Assembly (NCBI GenBank): GCA_944323725.1
Contig: CALUTP010000024.1
Coordinates: 1 to 60,993 of the forward strand
Length of the DNA: 60,993 nucleotides
Reading direction: 5' to 3'
Origin: Candidatus Gastranaerophilales bacterium
Lineage (GTDB): Bacteria; Cyanobacteriota; Vampirovibrionia; Gastranaerophilales; Gastranaerophilaceae
Position numbers and translations under genes: made by a program. Of this stretch, positions 40,975-50,657 are shown piece after piece. A model generated the notes under the pieces. That model ran no database searches and was not told the origin of the DNA. It worked only from the letters and a program-made list of their open reading frames with translations. Each line of letters begins with the position of its first letter. Within the stretch, counting starts at the first letter, position 1.

Positions 40975-41951
40975 AGAAATTCTTAATTGGAATAGCTGTT
41001 ATAATGTTTTCGTTAGGTATAATTGCTCAGGCTTCTGATCTTGTGATTGAATCTAAAACGCAGACTTTCTCAGAAGAAGATAACAAAATTAAATTCAAAG
41101 GAGATGTAAAAGTTTCTGTTGATGATATGAAAGTTGTTGGGGATTCTGCAGATATTAATATGAATGAAGACCAAAAACTTGATACAGCAACATTTTATGA
41201 CAAGCCTTACGCTTATGAAGTTAAGAAAAATAAAAAGCGTGAGGTAAAAGCTAATATTTTAAAAGTTTCTTTAATAACAAAAGTAGTAAGAGCTGAGGGA
41301 GATACCCAATCAGTAGTTTTTGACGGGAAAGTGCCTATTGTAGTTATTAATTCAGATGTTCAGGAATATGATACTAAAACAGGTATTATGACAGCAACAG
41401 GAGCTGTTACTATTAAGTACAAAGAAATTGAGACTTTTTCTAACAAAGCTATTATTAAAACAAATAAAAATGGTGATTTGAAAGATTTGGAGCTAATAGG
41501 TAATGCTAGAGTAAAAGATAAAACTAACGAATCTTTTGCAGATAAATTTTATTATAATGATGCAACCAAAATGCTTACAGCAACTGGTAATACTACATCA
41601 AACGCCATGATGGAGGATGGTCAAAAACTCATTTTGAAATCAAATGTTCAAGAATATAGTCAGGACAAAAATATATACAGCGCAAGCGGTAATGTGCGTG
41701 TATGGTACCAAGATTACTATGCTGTAGGTCCAAAAATTACAGTCTATCCTGATAAGACAACGAATAAACCAAATGACATCTATTTCACTGGGCGTTCAAG
41801 TATTACTCAAGGAGTAAGGACTATTTATGCTGATAAAATTAAAATGATGCTGAAACCTAAAGATTTCCATGCAGAAGGCAATACTAGAACTGTAATTAGA
41901 AATATAGGATCTGGCGATAATAGCGATAGTGAAATGACTCTTGGTTTGTAA
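40971..41951 (+). CDS. lptA: LptA/OstA-like periplasmic protein
   Basis: 326 residues with a signal peptide (MKKFLIGIAVIMFSLGIIAQA). Repeated OstA-type strands: SKTQTFSEEDNKIKFKGDVKV, DADINMNEDQ-like turns, ASGNVRVWYQDYYAVGPK. Two or more OstA units, about twice the length of E. coli LptA. It should bridge LptC to an outer-membrane LptD, which is not in the window. AAGGAG before the ATG. Confidence 0.82.
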   Translation: MKKFLIGIAVIMFSLGIIAQASDLVIESKTQTFSEEDNKIKFKGDVKVSVDDMKVVGDSADINMNEDQKLDTATFYDKPYAYEVKKNKKREVKANILKVSLITKVVRAEGDTQSVVFDGKVPIVVINSDVQEYDTKTGIMTATGAVTIKYKEIETFSNKAIIKTNKNGDLKDLELIGNARVKDKTNESFADKFYYNDATKMLTATGNTTSNAMMEDGQKLILKSNVQEYSQDKNIYSASGNVRVWYQDYYAVGPKITVYPDKTTNKPNDIYFTGRSSITQGVRTIYADKIKMMLKPKDFHAEGNTRTVIRNIGSGDNSDSEMTLGL

Positions 41952-41961
41952 GGAAATAATA

Positions 41962-42741
41962 ATGAGTGAAAAAATTGATAAAGCTATAGAATTATATAAT
42001 AAAGGTGAGTATGACAAAGCAATAGATATTTTTAGCTCTGTTTTAGAAATAGAAACTCCTAGTGCAGAATTATATAATAATATCGGCTTATGCTATTCAA
42101 AAAAAGGAAATTTAGAAAAAGCTGAAGATAATTTTTTAAAGTCAATTGAATTAAATCCAAAATTACCACAAGTCTACCTTAATCTTGCGGATATTTATTA
42201 TAGGCAAAAAGATTTTGGAAATGGATTACAGTTATTATCTCAGGGGGTGTATGAACTTCCTGAAGATATGGCATTAAGACACTTATTAGCAAGATTTTAT
42301 ATGGAAGATGCCCGACTTGATATGGCTATTGATGAGCTTGAAAAAATTCTTGAAAAACAACCTGAAAACTATGATGCGTATTATGATTTAGGGAAAGTTC
42401 ATTTTGAACTTGGTAATTATGACGTAGCTATAGAAAACTTTGAAAATGTTCTAGAATATAAAGAAGATAATATATGGATTTATTATTATCTTGGACAAGC
42501 CTATGAGGCGAACGATGAAATAGATAAAGCTATTTCAAATTATTTGAAAGCTATAGCAAGAGATGACGGATTTTATCAAGCCTATAAAAAAGTAGCAATT
42601 TTATTTTTAGCAAGAGGTGACTATGATGATGCCATAGAGTATTTTGAAGATTATATTACTCTAGGAGTTCCTCAAGAAGAAATTGATAGTGTAAATAAAC
42701 TCATAGAAAGAATTAAGAAGAAACAAAATAATGAAAGATAA
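41962..42741 (+). CDS. Tetratricopeptide repeat protein
   Basis: About 259 residues built of seven or so TPR units (e.g. AELYNNIGLCYSKKGNLEKA, YDAYYDLGKVHFELGNYD). No signal peptide, so cytoplasmic protein-protein scaffold. ATG at 41962 with AAGGA eight bases upstream. Follows lptA by ten bases and overlaps dprA by 11, so it is part of the operon; partner unknown. Confidence 0.85.
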   Translation: MSEKIDKAIELYNKGEYDKAIDIFSSVLEIETPSAELYNNIGLCYSKKGNLEKAEDNFLKSIELNPKLPQVYLNLADIYYRQKDFGNGLQLLSQGVYELPEDMALRHLLARFYMEDARLDMAIDELEKILEKQPENYDAYYDLGKVHFELGNYDVAIENFENVLEYKEDNIWIYYYLGQAYEANDEIDKAISNYLKAIARDDGFYQAYKKVAILFLARGDYDDAIEYFEDYITLGVPQEEIDSVNKLIERIKKKQNNER

Positions 42742-43816
42742 ATACTGGATTGCCTTTTCTGCAATTGAACAAATTGATAGTCCTTTTATTCAAAGGCTTT
42801 ATAATTATTTCGGAGATATTGAAAAAGCATATAATGCAGAATTAAGTGAATTATCTCAAATAGATGGTCTTAGTGTTAAAAAAGTAGAGACATTTTTAAA
42901 AGAACGAAAGAAAATTGCTCCTGATAAGGTATTGGAAGAAGTTAACAAGCGTAATATTAAATTTTATACACTGGAAAATGATAAGTATCCGAAATTGTTA
43001 AAGCAAATTACTAATCCTCCAGCTGTATTGTATTATAAAGGAGATATAGAAAGTTGTAATTTAGAAAGGACACTTGCTGTAGTAGGATCTCGAAAAGCTA
43101 GTTATCATGCAAAAGATGCTGTAAGTACAATATTTTCAGAACTTAAAGATACCGATATCTGCATAGTATCTGGTCTCGCGGCAGGTATAGATACAGCTGC
43201 TCATAATTATGCTATTGAAAACAATATAAAAACAATAGGAGTAATAGCAAGCGGTTTTGATTATATTTATCCATCATCGAATAAACAACTTTATCAAAAA
43301 ATAGAAAAAAATGGAGGATGTATTATTACAGAATACTATCCTACATTCCAGCCATTAAAATTTAGATTCCCACAAAGAAATAGAATAGTATCAGGTATAT
43401 CATACGGTACACTGGTCGCAGAAGCCTCTTTAAAAAGCGGAGCGCTGATTACTGCGAACTTGACATTAGAACAAGGTCGAGAATTAATGTGTATTCCAGG
43501 ACTTATTTCCAACCCAAATACTGAAGGCATATATAAACTTCTTAAAAATGGGGCTACTCTTGTGACAAAAGCTGAAGATATTCTAGAAGCCTTAGGCTGG
43601 GAAATAAAACAATCCGAACAGTTAAAAATGGATTTAAGTAATTTGACTGAGAATGAACAAAAGATATTGGATACTTTAGAGGTCGAAGAAAAAGGTTTCG
43701 ATGAAATTTCAGCAATTACAAAAATTAATACAGAAGATTTGCTGATAAACTTGACAACAATGGAGCTTAAAGGCATAATAAAACAAGTAACCGGTGACAG
43801 GTATAAGAGGGTTTAA
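42731..43816 (+). CDS. dprA: DNA processing protein DprA
   Basis: 361 residues. Binds incoming single-stranded DNA during natural transformation and loads RecA. N-terminal helical/SAM-like part (1-65), Rossmann-like core with VVGSRKASYHAKDA and VSGLAAGIDTAAH, PQRNRIVSGIS, and a C-terminal winged helix (from about 290). Competence is consistent with the many prepilin genes, since type IV pili take up DNA in other bacteria. Start overlaps the TPR gene. Confidence 0.94.
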   Translation: MKDKYWIAFSAIEQIDSPFIQRLYNYFGDIEKAYNAELSELSQIDGLSVKKVETFLKERKKIAPDKVLEEVNKRNIKFYTLENDKYPKLLKQITNPPAVLYYKGDIESCNLERTLAVVGSRKASYHAKDAVSTIFSELKDTDICIVSGLAAGIDTAAHNYAIENNIKTIGVIASGFDYIYPSSNKQLYQKIEKNGGCIITEYYPTFQPLKFRFPQRNRIVSGISYGTLVAEASLKSGALITANLTLEQGRELMCIPGLISNPNTEGIYKLLKNGATLVTKAEDILEALGWEIKQSEQLKMDLSNLTENEQKILDTLEVEEKGFDEISAITKINTEDLLINLTTMELKGIIKQVTGDRYKRV

Positions 43817-43823
43817 AATATAA

Positions 43824-46166
43824 ATGGCAAAAGCAGCTGAAGCAGAGGAAAAAGACAGCAAAAAAGAGACTGTTAAATCCAAATCAAAAAAAGAAAAAGC
43901 TCTTGTAATAGTTGAGTCTCCTGCAAAATCAAAAACTATAAGAAAAATCCTTGGAGATAGCTATACAATAGAAGCTAGTTACGGGCATATAAGAAATTTG
44001 CCAGCAAAGGATTCCGCTACAGAAAATTTAGGTTTTGATGTTAATCATAACTTTGAACCTAAATTTGAAATTATTCCAGGAAAACAAAAGGTTGTTACTA
44101 AATTAAATGATTTAGCTAAAAAAGCTGATAAAATATATCTTGCATCCGACCCTGACCGTGAAGGAGAAGCTATTGCCTGGCATGTAAGACAAGTTCTGAA
44201 AGTACCAGATGATAGGATTTACAGAATAGTTTTTAATGAAATTACACCCAAAGCAGTAAAATATTCTGTTGAAAATCCTCGTGCTATAGATATGGATATG
44301 GTGCAGGCTCAGCAAACAAGACAAATTCTGGATAAATTAGTAGGTTTTAAATTAAGTCCGGTTTTATGGAAACAAATAGGGAATAGAAATCTTTCAGCAG
44401 GCCGAGTCCAGTCAGTAGCTTTAAGAATGATTTGCGAAAGAGAAGATGAAATAGAAGCTTTTGTTCCTCAAGAATATTGGTCAATTCATGCAAATCTTGA
44501 CAAAAATGGTAAGGTTTTTGAAGCTGAATTATCTAAAATCAAAGGAAAATCAATAGAAAAAAATATTAAGAATCAAGAAGAAGCTCAAAAAATTGTGGAT
44601 TTTTTAACCTCATATCCAGAGGATTTTGATGTTACAAAAGTAACTAAAAAAACTACAAAAAGAAAACCTACAGCACCATTTATTACATCAACTCTCCAAC
44701 GTGCAGCTAGTTCAAAGCTCGGATTTGGAGTACAAAAAACAATGCAGGTTGCACAAAAATTATATGAAGGTATTGAAATTGATGGTACTCCAGTCGGTTT
44801 GATTACATATATGAGAACTGATAGTGTAAGAATTTCTGATGATGCCCATGCTATGGCTAAAGATTTTATCACCGCCAATTATGGTGCTGAGTATTATCCT
44901 GAAAAAACAAATATATATGTAAAAGGTAAACAGAATGTACAAGATGCCCATGAAGCGATTAGACCATCATATCCAGAAAGAACTCCTGATAGTATAAAAA
45001 AATATTTAGATAATGACCAATATAAATTGTATAAATTAATATGGGAAAAGTTTATTTCATCTCAAATGATTGCTGCAGAAGTGGCAAATAAAACTATCGA
45101 AATTACAGCAGGAGATTATACACTTAAAGCAGGGACCAGCAAAGTTACTTTTGATGGCTTTTTGAAAGTGTATAATGATGCAGAGGACGAAGAACAAGAA
45201 GATGAGGCTAAAATTCCTGATTTAGAACAGGGTGACAAAGTTAAATGTAAAAAAGTTGAGCCAAAACAGCACTTTACCCAGCCTCCTCCAAGGTATAATG
45301 AAGCTTCACTTGTAAAAGCCTTGGAAGAATATGGGATTGGGAGACCATCTACTTATGCAACAATTATTACTGTTATTCAAACTAGAAAATATGTTGAGAA
45401 AAAAAACAAAGTTCTGTTTCCAACTCTCTTAGGCAGGACAGTTTCAAAACAATTATGTGCTCAATTCAAAGATATCATGGATTATAAATTTACTGCAGGA
45501 ATGGAAAGTAAATTAGATGAAATTGCTGATAAAAAAGCTGTTTGGAATAAAGTTTTGCAGGATTTTTATACTCCGTTTATAGAAAATGTAAATTCAGTGA
45601 TGAAAACAGCAGAGAAAGTAAAAATTGAAACTAAAATAATGTGTCCGAATTGCGGTAAGCCAATGTTGGTGCGAACTAGCCGTCAGGGAAACCAATTTTT
45701 AGGCTGTTCAGGTTATCCAGAGTGTAAAACGGTGATGTCACTTAATGCTATGTCAGAAGAAGAACAAAGTGAGGACAATCAACAAGATATTGATAAATGT
45801 GAAGAAAAATGCGAAAAATGCGGTGCTGATATGGTGTTTAAGACCGGTCCTTACGGTAAATATATGGAGTGTACAAATGAAGATTGCAAGTTCCGTAAGC
45901 CATACCGACGTTCTACTGGGGTAAAGTGCCCTAAATGCGGGGATGGTGTCATTGTAGAACGGAAATCAAAACGTGGTACTGTATTTTTCGGGTGTGATAA
46001 GTATCCTGATTGTGATTTTGTTTTGTGGAATGAACCAACTGGAGAAATTTGTCCTGACTGCGGAGCTTTACTTGTAAAAAAAGCTTTGAAAAAAGGAACA
46101 AGTGTTGAATGTTCAAACCGTTCTTGCGGTTATAAAAAAGTGGTTCAAGAAAATTCAGAGGAGTAA
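43824..46166 (+). CDS. topA: DNA topoisomerase I
   Basis: 780 residues, type IA enzyme relaxing negative supercoils. Lys-rich N-terminal extension of about 25 residues, Toprim domain (VIVESPAKSKT, DPDREGE at 109-115), active-site Tyr329 in YMRTDS, and four C-terminal zinc ribbons (CPNCGKP, CEKCGAD, CPKCGDG, CPDCGAL). AGAGGG about 12 bases before the ATG. Seven bases after dprA. Confidence 0.97.
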   Translation: MAKAAEAEEKDSKKETVKSKSKKEKALVIVESPAKSKTIRKILGDSYTIEASYGHIRNLPAKDSATENLGFDVNHNFEPKFEIIPGKQKVVTKLNDLAKKADKIYLASDPDREGEAIAWHVRQVLKVPDDRIYRIVFNEITPKAVKYSVENPRAIDMDMVQAQQTRQILDKLVGFKLSPVLWKQIGNRNLSAGRVQSVALRMICEREDEIEAFVPQEYWSIHANLDKNGKVFEAELSKIKGKSIEKNIKNQEEAQKIVDFLTSYPEDFDVTKVTKKTTKRKPTAPFITSTLQRAASSKLGFGVQKTMQVAQKLYEGIEIDGTPVGLITYMRTDSVRISDDAHAMAKDFITANYGAEYYPEKTNIYVKGKQNVQDAHEAIRPSYPERTPDSIKKYLDNDQYKLYKLIWEKFISSQMIAAEVANKTIEITAGDYTLKAGTSKVTFDGFLKVYNDAEDEEQEDEAKIPDLEQGDKVKCKKVEPKQHFTQPPPRYNEASLVKALEEYGIGRPSTYATIITVIQTRKYVEKKNKVLFPTLLGRTVSKQLCAQFKDIMDYKFTAGMESKLDEIADKKAVWNKVLQDFYTPFIENVNSVMKTAEKVKIETKIMCPNCGKPMLVRTSRQGNQFLGCSGYPECKTVMSLNAMSEEEQSEDNQQDIDKCEEKCEKCGADMVFKTGPYGKYMECTNEDCKFRKPYRRSTGVKCPKCGDGVIVERKSKRGTVFFGCDKYPDCDFVLWNEPTGEICPDCGALLVKKALKKGTSVECSNRSCGYKKVVQENSEE

Positions 46167-46170
46167 GCTT

Positions 46171-47010
46171 ATGGATAAATTCGGTTTAATTGGATACCCT
46201 TTAGGGCATTCTATTTCAGCTATAATTCATAAAGCTGGATTTGAAAGCTTAGGAATTAATGCTGTATATGATATTTTAGAAACTGATCCTGAGGATTTAG
46301 TCGATAGAGTTAAATATCTTAAACATAATAATTACTGCGGATTTAATGTAACTATTCCTTTAAAACTGCCTATTTCATTATTTGTGCAAGAAGTAGATAA
46401 GTATGCGGATATAGCAGGCGCTGTAAATACTGTAAAGATAAATCCTGACAAAACATTTAAAGGTTATAATACAGATGCTATGGGCTTTAAAAAAGCTATT
46501 CCCACATCAATTAATTTAAAAGGAGCATCTGTTGCTCTACTTGGTACTGGAGGCGCAAGCAGAGCTGCTGTACTCGGGTTATCAGAACTTGGTGTTGCAG
46601 AAATCGGTGTATATACAAGAAATATTCCTAATGCACTTGATTACATGGCATATATGCGAAGAAAGTTTCCTGCAATCACTTTTACTGCATTTCAAATAGA
46701 TGCAGTGAGAGATTTGTCAAAATATAATATGCTTGTAAATACAACCCCTATTGGAATGCTAGGAAGATCCGCCGATATGACTCCTATTGAAAAAAATGTT
46801 CTTGAGACTTTACCTGATGATGCTGTTGTATATGATGTTATTTATAATCCCAAAAAAACATTATTATTATCAAACGCGGAAAAGCTTGGTCTAAAAATTA
46901 TAAATGGATTGGATATGCTTATATATCAAGCAATTTCAGCACAAGAAATCTGGTTTGGAAGGACTCCCGATTTTAATGCTATGAAAATTGCCGCACTTGA
47001 AAATCTTTAA
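46171..47010 (+). CDS. aroE: Shikimate dehydrogenase
   Basis: 279 residues. Reduces 3-dehydroshikimate with NADPH in the chorismate pathway. FGLIGYPLGHSISAIIH is the substrate-binding start, NVTIPLK contains the catalytic Lys, and LGTGGASRA is the NADPH loop. ATG at 46171 with GAGGAG seven bases upstream; a longer frame would extend into topA. Last gene of the lptC-aroE cluster. Confidence 0.96.
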   Translation: MDKFGLIGYPLGHSISAIIHKAGFESLGINAVYDILETDPEDLVDRVKYLKHNNYCGFNVTIPLKLPISLFVQEVDKYADIAGAVNTVKINPDKTFKGYNTDAMGFKKAIPTSINLKGASVALLGTGGASRAAVLGLSELGVAEIGVYTRNIPNALDYMAYMRRKFPAITFTAFQIDAVRDLSKYNMLVNTTPIGMLGRSADMTPIEKNVLETLPDDAVVYDVIYNPKKTLLLSNAEKLGLKIINGLDMLIYQAISAQEIWFGRTPDFNAMKIAALENL

Positions 47011-47018
47011 AACACTTT

Positions 47019-47228
47019 TTATTTATTAATCCTTATAAATTCAATCAAGTCTTGAACACGACAATCTAATACATCACAGAGTCTGTCTAATGTATCAAGT
47101 CCAAAATTTTTATGTTTACCATTAATTATTCTAGAAATTGTAGTAGCATTTATACCAGTAGCTTCTTGTATTTTGACTGCTGATATATTTTTCTCCCACA
47201 TTAATTCTCTAAGTTTTATTTTTATCAT
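47019..47228 (-). CDS. Small Xre-family DNA-binding protein (2)
   Basis: 69 residues, paralogue of the gene at 36616 (both begin MIKIKLR, same length). Helix-turn-helix GINATTISRIINGKHKNFGL. Again no Shine-Dalgarno and TATAAT exactly six bases before the ATG. It diverges from a small gene at 47339 and converges on aroE. Likely repressor; target unknown. Confidence 0.85.
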   Translation of the reverse strand: MIKIKLRELMWEKNISAVKIQEATGINATTISRIINGKHKNFGLDTLDRLCDVLDCRVQDLIEFIRINK

Positions 47229-47234
47229 ACTTAG

Positions 47235-47240
47235 ATTATA
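47235..47240 (-). promoter_or_regulatory. -10 box giving a leaderless Xre mRNA
   Basis: Minus-strand TATAAT, then six bases and ATG at 47228. No good -35 box. Confidence 0.45.
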
Positions 47241-47268
47241 TTTATTTAACTAAAGCAATTTATATATC

Positions 47269-47298
47269 TTGACTTATACGCTAATATAATAGTATATA
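47269..47298 (+). promoter_or_regulatory. Possible promoter of the 63-aa gene
   Basis: TTGACT, 18 bases, TATATA, 40 bases before the ATG at 47339. Confidence 0.5.
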
Positions 47299-47338
47299 AG
47301 ATAAGAACTTTTCATATTAGTTAATAGTTGAGGTAAAG

Positions 47339-47530
47339 ATGATATTTTACTTGGAAGTATTTTTAAAAAAAATTTTTGAATATATAGACAAAATTCATCA
47401 TCTGCTAGCTATATATTTTGTTATTAATCTAAGCGTAAAAATTACAACAAAAAATCTTGCGGTAATTCATAATTTAAATAATTATCAATCTGATTTAGAA
47501 GATATAATTAGTTTTTTTGAATCATTTTAG
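47339..47530 (+). CDS. Small hypothetical protein (63 aa)
   Basis: 63 residues, hydrophobic and aromatic N-terminal half (MIFYLEVFLKKIFEYIDK, LLAIYFVINLSVKI), ending in a Leu/Ser/Phe-rich stretch. GAGG five bases before the ATG and a promoter-like pair upstream support it. It converges on the ABC permease gene with two bases between stops. Could be a peripheral membrane peptide; no family recognised. Confidence 0.45.
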   Translation: MIFYLEVFLKKIFEYIDKIHHLLAIYFVINLSVKITTKNLAVIHNLNNYQSDLEDIISFFESF

Positions 47531-47532
47531 AT

Positions 47533-48762
47533 TTATTCATATCTAAGTGCATCAATCGGATTTAAAAGAGAAGCCTTATATGCAGGGTAATACCCAAATA
47601 AGACACCTATTGCACCTGAAAACCCTAATGACAGTGCAATTGAAAATCCGGATATGGATATATTCATTTCCGAGAATATTTGTATTGCTTTTGCACCTAT
47701 TACTCCAATTAGTACTCCTATAATCCCACCGATTACAGAAAGTAAGAATGATTCAATTAAAAATTGTATTCTTATATCGCTTGCTTTTGCACCGATAGCC
47801 ATACGAATACCTATTTCTTTTGTTCTTTCTGTTACGGATACTAACATAATATTCATAATACCTATACCGCCTACAATCAGCGATACTGATGCTATTGCGC
47901 CTAATAAAATTGACATTGTTTTTGCTGACGATTTAATTGTTTCCTGCATTTCAGCAAGATTTCTGATCTCAAAATCTTTTTCTTGCGTTTTTCCTATATT
48001 ATGGCGTTTTGTAAGTATTTCATCAATATCTTCTTCTGTAGTTTTCATAACTTCATCGCTTTGAGATTTTACATTAATCATTTTAATAGAGCCAGGAAAA
48101 TCAGTACCAAAAACTTTTTTTTGTGCTGTTGTAATTGGAATAAAAACTAAATCATCTTGATCCATTCCCATTCCACTTTGCCCTTTTGTTTTTAAAAGAG
48201 CGATGATTTTGAATGGAACATTACCTATTCTCATTGTTTTATTTATGGGATCAACATCTCCAAAAAGTTCGTTAGCAACTGTATTACCTATAATTGCCAC
48301 TTTTGTATTATTTTTTATATCTTCAGGAATAAAATTCCTGCCAGTAAGTATTTCGTAATTTCTAATAAAAAGATAAGATGCGGTTGTTCCCCCTATAGTG
48401 GTTGACCAGTTTTGGTTTCCATATGTTAATTGCGCTGTACCTGATGAATATGGAGCTACAGCAAGGACACCTCTTGCAGTTTTTTCAATTGCTTCTGCAT
48501 CTTTCAATGTAAGTGAGGGCTTTGTTCCAAATCCCATCCTTACCCCACCAGATGTTGCTGATGCTGAACGGATCATCAAAAGATTACTGCCCATAGATTC
48601 CATATCTTTCGCTATTTTTTTACTTGCGCCGGTACCTACGGCAAGCATTATTATTACTGCACTTACACCTATTATTATCCCTAAGCTTGTCAGTATTGAG
48701 CGCATTTTATTTATTTTTAATGAGCGAATAGCCATTACAAGTGTTGATTTAAAATCTATCAT
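47533..48762 (-). CDS. MacB-type ABC transporter permease
   Basis: 409 residues: N-terminal membrane segment, large periplasmic MacB_PCD domain (about 45-250), then three membrane segments with the FtsX domain (ERTKEIGIRMAIGA). Works as a dimer with the ATPase encoded upstream to drive efflux or lipoprotein-like extraction through adaptor and TolC. The ATPase gene overlaps it by four bases. Confidence 0.92.
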   Translation of the reverse strand: MIDFKSTLVMAIRSLKINKMRSILTSLGIIIGVSAVIIMLAVGTGASKKIAKDMESMGSNLLMIRSASATSGGVRMGFGTKPSLTLKDAEAIEKTARGVLAVAPYSSGTAQLTYGNQNWSTTIGGTTASYLFIRNYEILTGRNFIPEDIKNNTKVAIIGNTVANELFGDVDPINKTMRIGNVPFKIIALLKTKGQSGMGMDQDDLVFIPITTAQKKVFGTDFPGSIKMINVKSQSDEVMKTTEEDIDEILTKRHNIGKTQEKDFEIRNLAEMQETIKSSAKTMSILLGAIASVSLIVGGIGIMNIMLVSVTERTKEIGIRMAIGAKASDIRIQFLIESFLLSVIGGIIGVLIGVIGAKAIQIFSEMNISISGFSIALSLGFSGAIGVLFGYYPAYKASLLNPIDALRYE

Positions 48763-49487
48763 AATACGTAATCTTCCATTTTTGTATTTACTGGATGAGG
48801 ATTTTTATTTATTTCATCTGAAATTATATTCCCATCCTTAAATCTTACAATTCTTCCGCAATATTCTGCTATATCAGGTTCATGAGTTACCAAAACTATT
48901 GTTTTACCCATTTGTCTATTAAGGTTTACGAAAAACTCCATGACCTCAATACTTGTTTTGGTATCCAAATTCCCTGTAGGTTCATCTGCAAGGATTAAGG
49001 GCGGATCGTTTACAATTGCTCTTGCTATTGCGACTCTTTGTTGTTGACCGCCAGACATTTGGTTTGGCATATGGTCTTCTCTTTTTTCAAGACCTACAAT
49101 TTTTAGAGCATTTTTCGCCCTTATAATTCGTTCAGCTTCAGAAATTCCTTTATATATCATTGGTAGTTGAACATTTTCAAGGGCGCTTGTTCTTGAAATT
49201 AAATTAAATCCCTGGAATACGAACCCCATTTTTATATTTCTGACATCAGCCAGCTCATTACTATCAAGAGAAAGCATATCAATTCCATCGAGAAAATAAC
49301 TGCCTGAATTTGGTTTATCTAGTGTGCCAAGCATATTCATAAATGTCGATTTTCCAGAACCAGAAGCTCCCATAATTGCCACGAATTCGCCACGCTCAAT
49401 AGAAAGAGATACACAGTTTAGAGCATTAAAACTATCTTCTCCGGTTTGGTATGTTTTTATGGCGTCTTTTACTTCTATTAGACTCAC
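48759..49487 (-). CDS. MacB/LolD-type ABC transporter ATPase
   Basis: 242 residues. Walker A GASGSGKST, Q-loop FQGFNLI, signature MSGGQQQRVAIARA, Walker B LILADEPTGNLD and the H-loop VTHEP. Typical of the MacB/LolD/FtsE group. Four-base overlap with the permease and ten-base gap to the adaptor. Confidence 0.95.
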   Translation of the reverse strand: MSLIEVKDAIKTYQTGEDSFNALNCVSLSIERGEFVAIMGASGSGKSTFMNMLGTLDKPNSGSYFLDGIDMLSLDSNELADVRNIKMGFVFQGFNLISRTSALENVQLPMIYKGISEAERIIRAKNALKIVGLEKREDHMPNQMSGGQQQRVAIARAIVNDPPLILADEPTGNLDTKTSIEVMEFFVNLNRQMGKTIVLVTHEPDIAEYCGRIVRFKDGNIISDEINKNPHPVNTKMEDYVL

Positions 49488-49496
49488 ATTTTCCTC

Positions 49497-50657
49497 CTAG
49501 AACATCCTAGGACCCCGTCTTTGAGTCCCTTTATCTTTACTTTTTGAAAGTGATGAATCTACAATTACTCTATCACCTTCTTTTAGTTGTTGTGAGATAA
49601 TTTCAGTATTTGTATCATCGCTTGCGCCTGTTTCTATATTAATACGTTTTGGGCGTTTCTTTTCCATAATCCAGATACCTTGGGTTTTATATCTTGTACC
49701 ATCTGTATTAGGATTAAATTTTAGCGCAATACTTGGAGCACACATAACATTTTCACTTTTATCAGTTATTATTGAAACATTTGCAGTCATACCTGGTATA
49801 AGTTTGAGGTCGTCATTTTTAACGTCAACAATAACTGTATAGGTGACAACATTTGAAACTGTTGTAGGTGAAATCCTTACTTGGGTAACTTTACCTTTAA
49901 ATACACTATCTGGGTAGCCGTCAAGGGTATAAGTTACATCCTGTCCATCTTGGACTTTTCCTATATCAGCTTCAGATACACTTACTTCTATTTGCATTTT
50001 TGTCAAGTCTTGAGCAATTGTGAATAATTGGGGCGCTTGAAAGCTCGCTGCTACTGGTTGTCCTACGTCTATTTCTCTGGAGACAATTGTACCATCTACT
50101 GGTGCTATAATTTGAGTATAGCCAAGGTTTGTCTGTGCTGTTTTAAGATTTGCTCTATATTGATTTACCTGAGCTTGTGCAGCATTCATTTGAGCTACAT
50201 CTGCATAGTATGTACTTTTATATTGATCCAATTCACTTTTTGCAACAAAATTCTTTGCATAAAGATTTTTATAGCGCTCGTACATCATTTTATCATAATC
50301 AACAACTGCCTTAAGTCGGGCTACATTTGCTTGTGCATTTGCTATTTGGGCTTCGTTTTGCTGAACTGTTGCTTCAAAATTTCTAGGGTCTATTTGCGCT
50401 AATATTTGTCCTTTTTTTACTTGAGAATTAAAGTCAACATAGATATCTTGTATTAGACCTGATACGGTTGAACCAACTGATACTGTATTTACCGGGTTAA
50501 TTGTCCCTGAAGCCTCAACTACTTGGGTAATTGTACATTTCTGTATCGGCTTAGTAATATATCTTACTTTACTTTTGAGTGCTTTATATGATACTCCGCC
50601 TATTATAAGTGCAAGTAGGACTGCTCCTGTAATTATGTATCTTTTTTTAGCTTTCAT
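49497..50657 (-). CDS. MacA-type periplasmic adaptor
   Basis: 386 residues. N-terminal membrane anchor (YIITGAVLLALIIGGVSYKAL), lipoyl-like half motifs (GTINPVNTVSVGSTVSGLI and IIAPVDGTIVSREIDVGQPV), a helical hairpin of about 90 residues between them, then beta-barrel. Connects the ABC permease to the outer-membrane channel. Starts at the last base of the TolC gene stop; GAGGA upstream. Confidence 0.92.
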   Translation of the reverse strand: MKAKKRYIITGAVLLALIIGGVSYKALKSKVRYITKPIQKCTITQVVEASGTINPVNTVSVGSTVSGLIQDIYVDFNSQVKKGQILAQIDPRNFEATVQQNEAQIANAQANVARLKAVVDYDKMMYERYKNLYAKNFVAKSELDQYKSTYYADVAQMNAAQAQVNQYRANLKTAQTNLGYTQIIAPVDGTIVSREIDVGQPVAASFQAPQLFTIAQDLTKMQIEVSVSEADIGKVQDGQDVTYTLDGYPDSVFKGKVTQVRISPTTVSNVVTYTVIVDVKNDDLKLIPGMTANVSIITDKSENVMCAPSIALKFNPNTDGTRYKTQGIWIMEKKRPKRINIETGASDDTNTEIISQQLKEGDRVIVDSSLSKSKDKGTQRRGPRMF

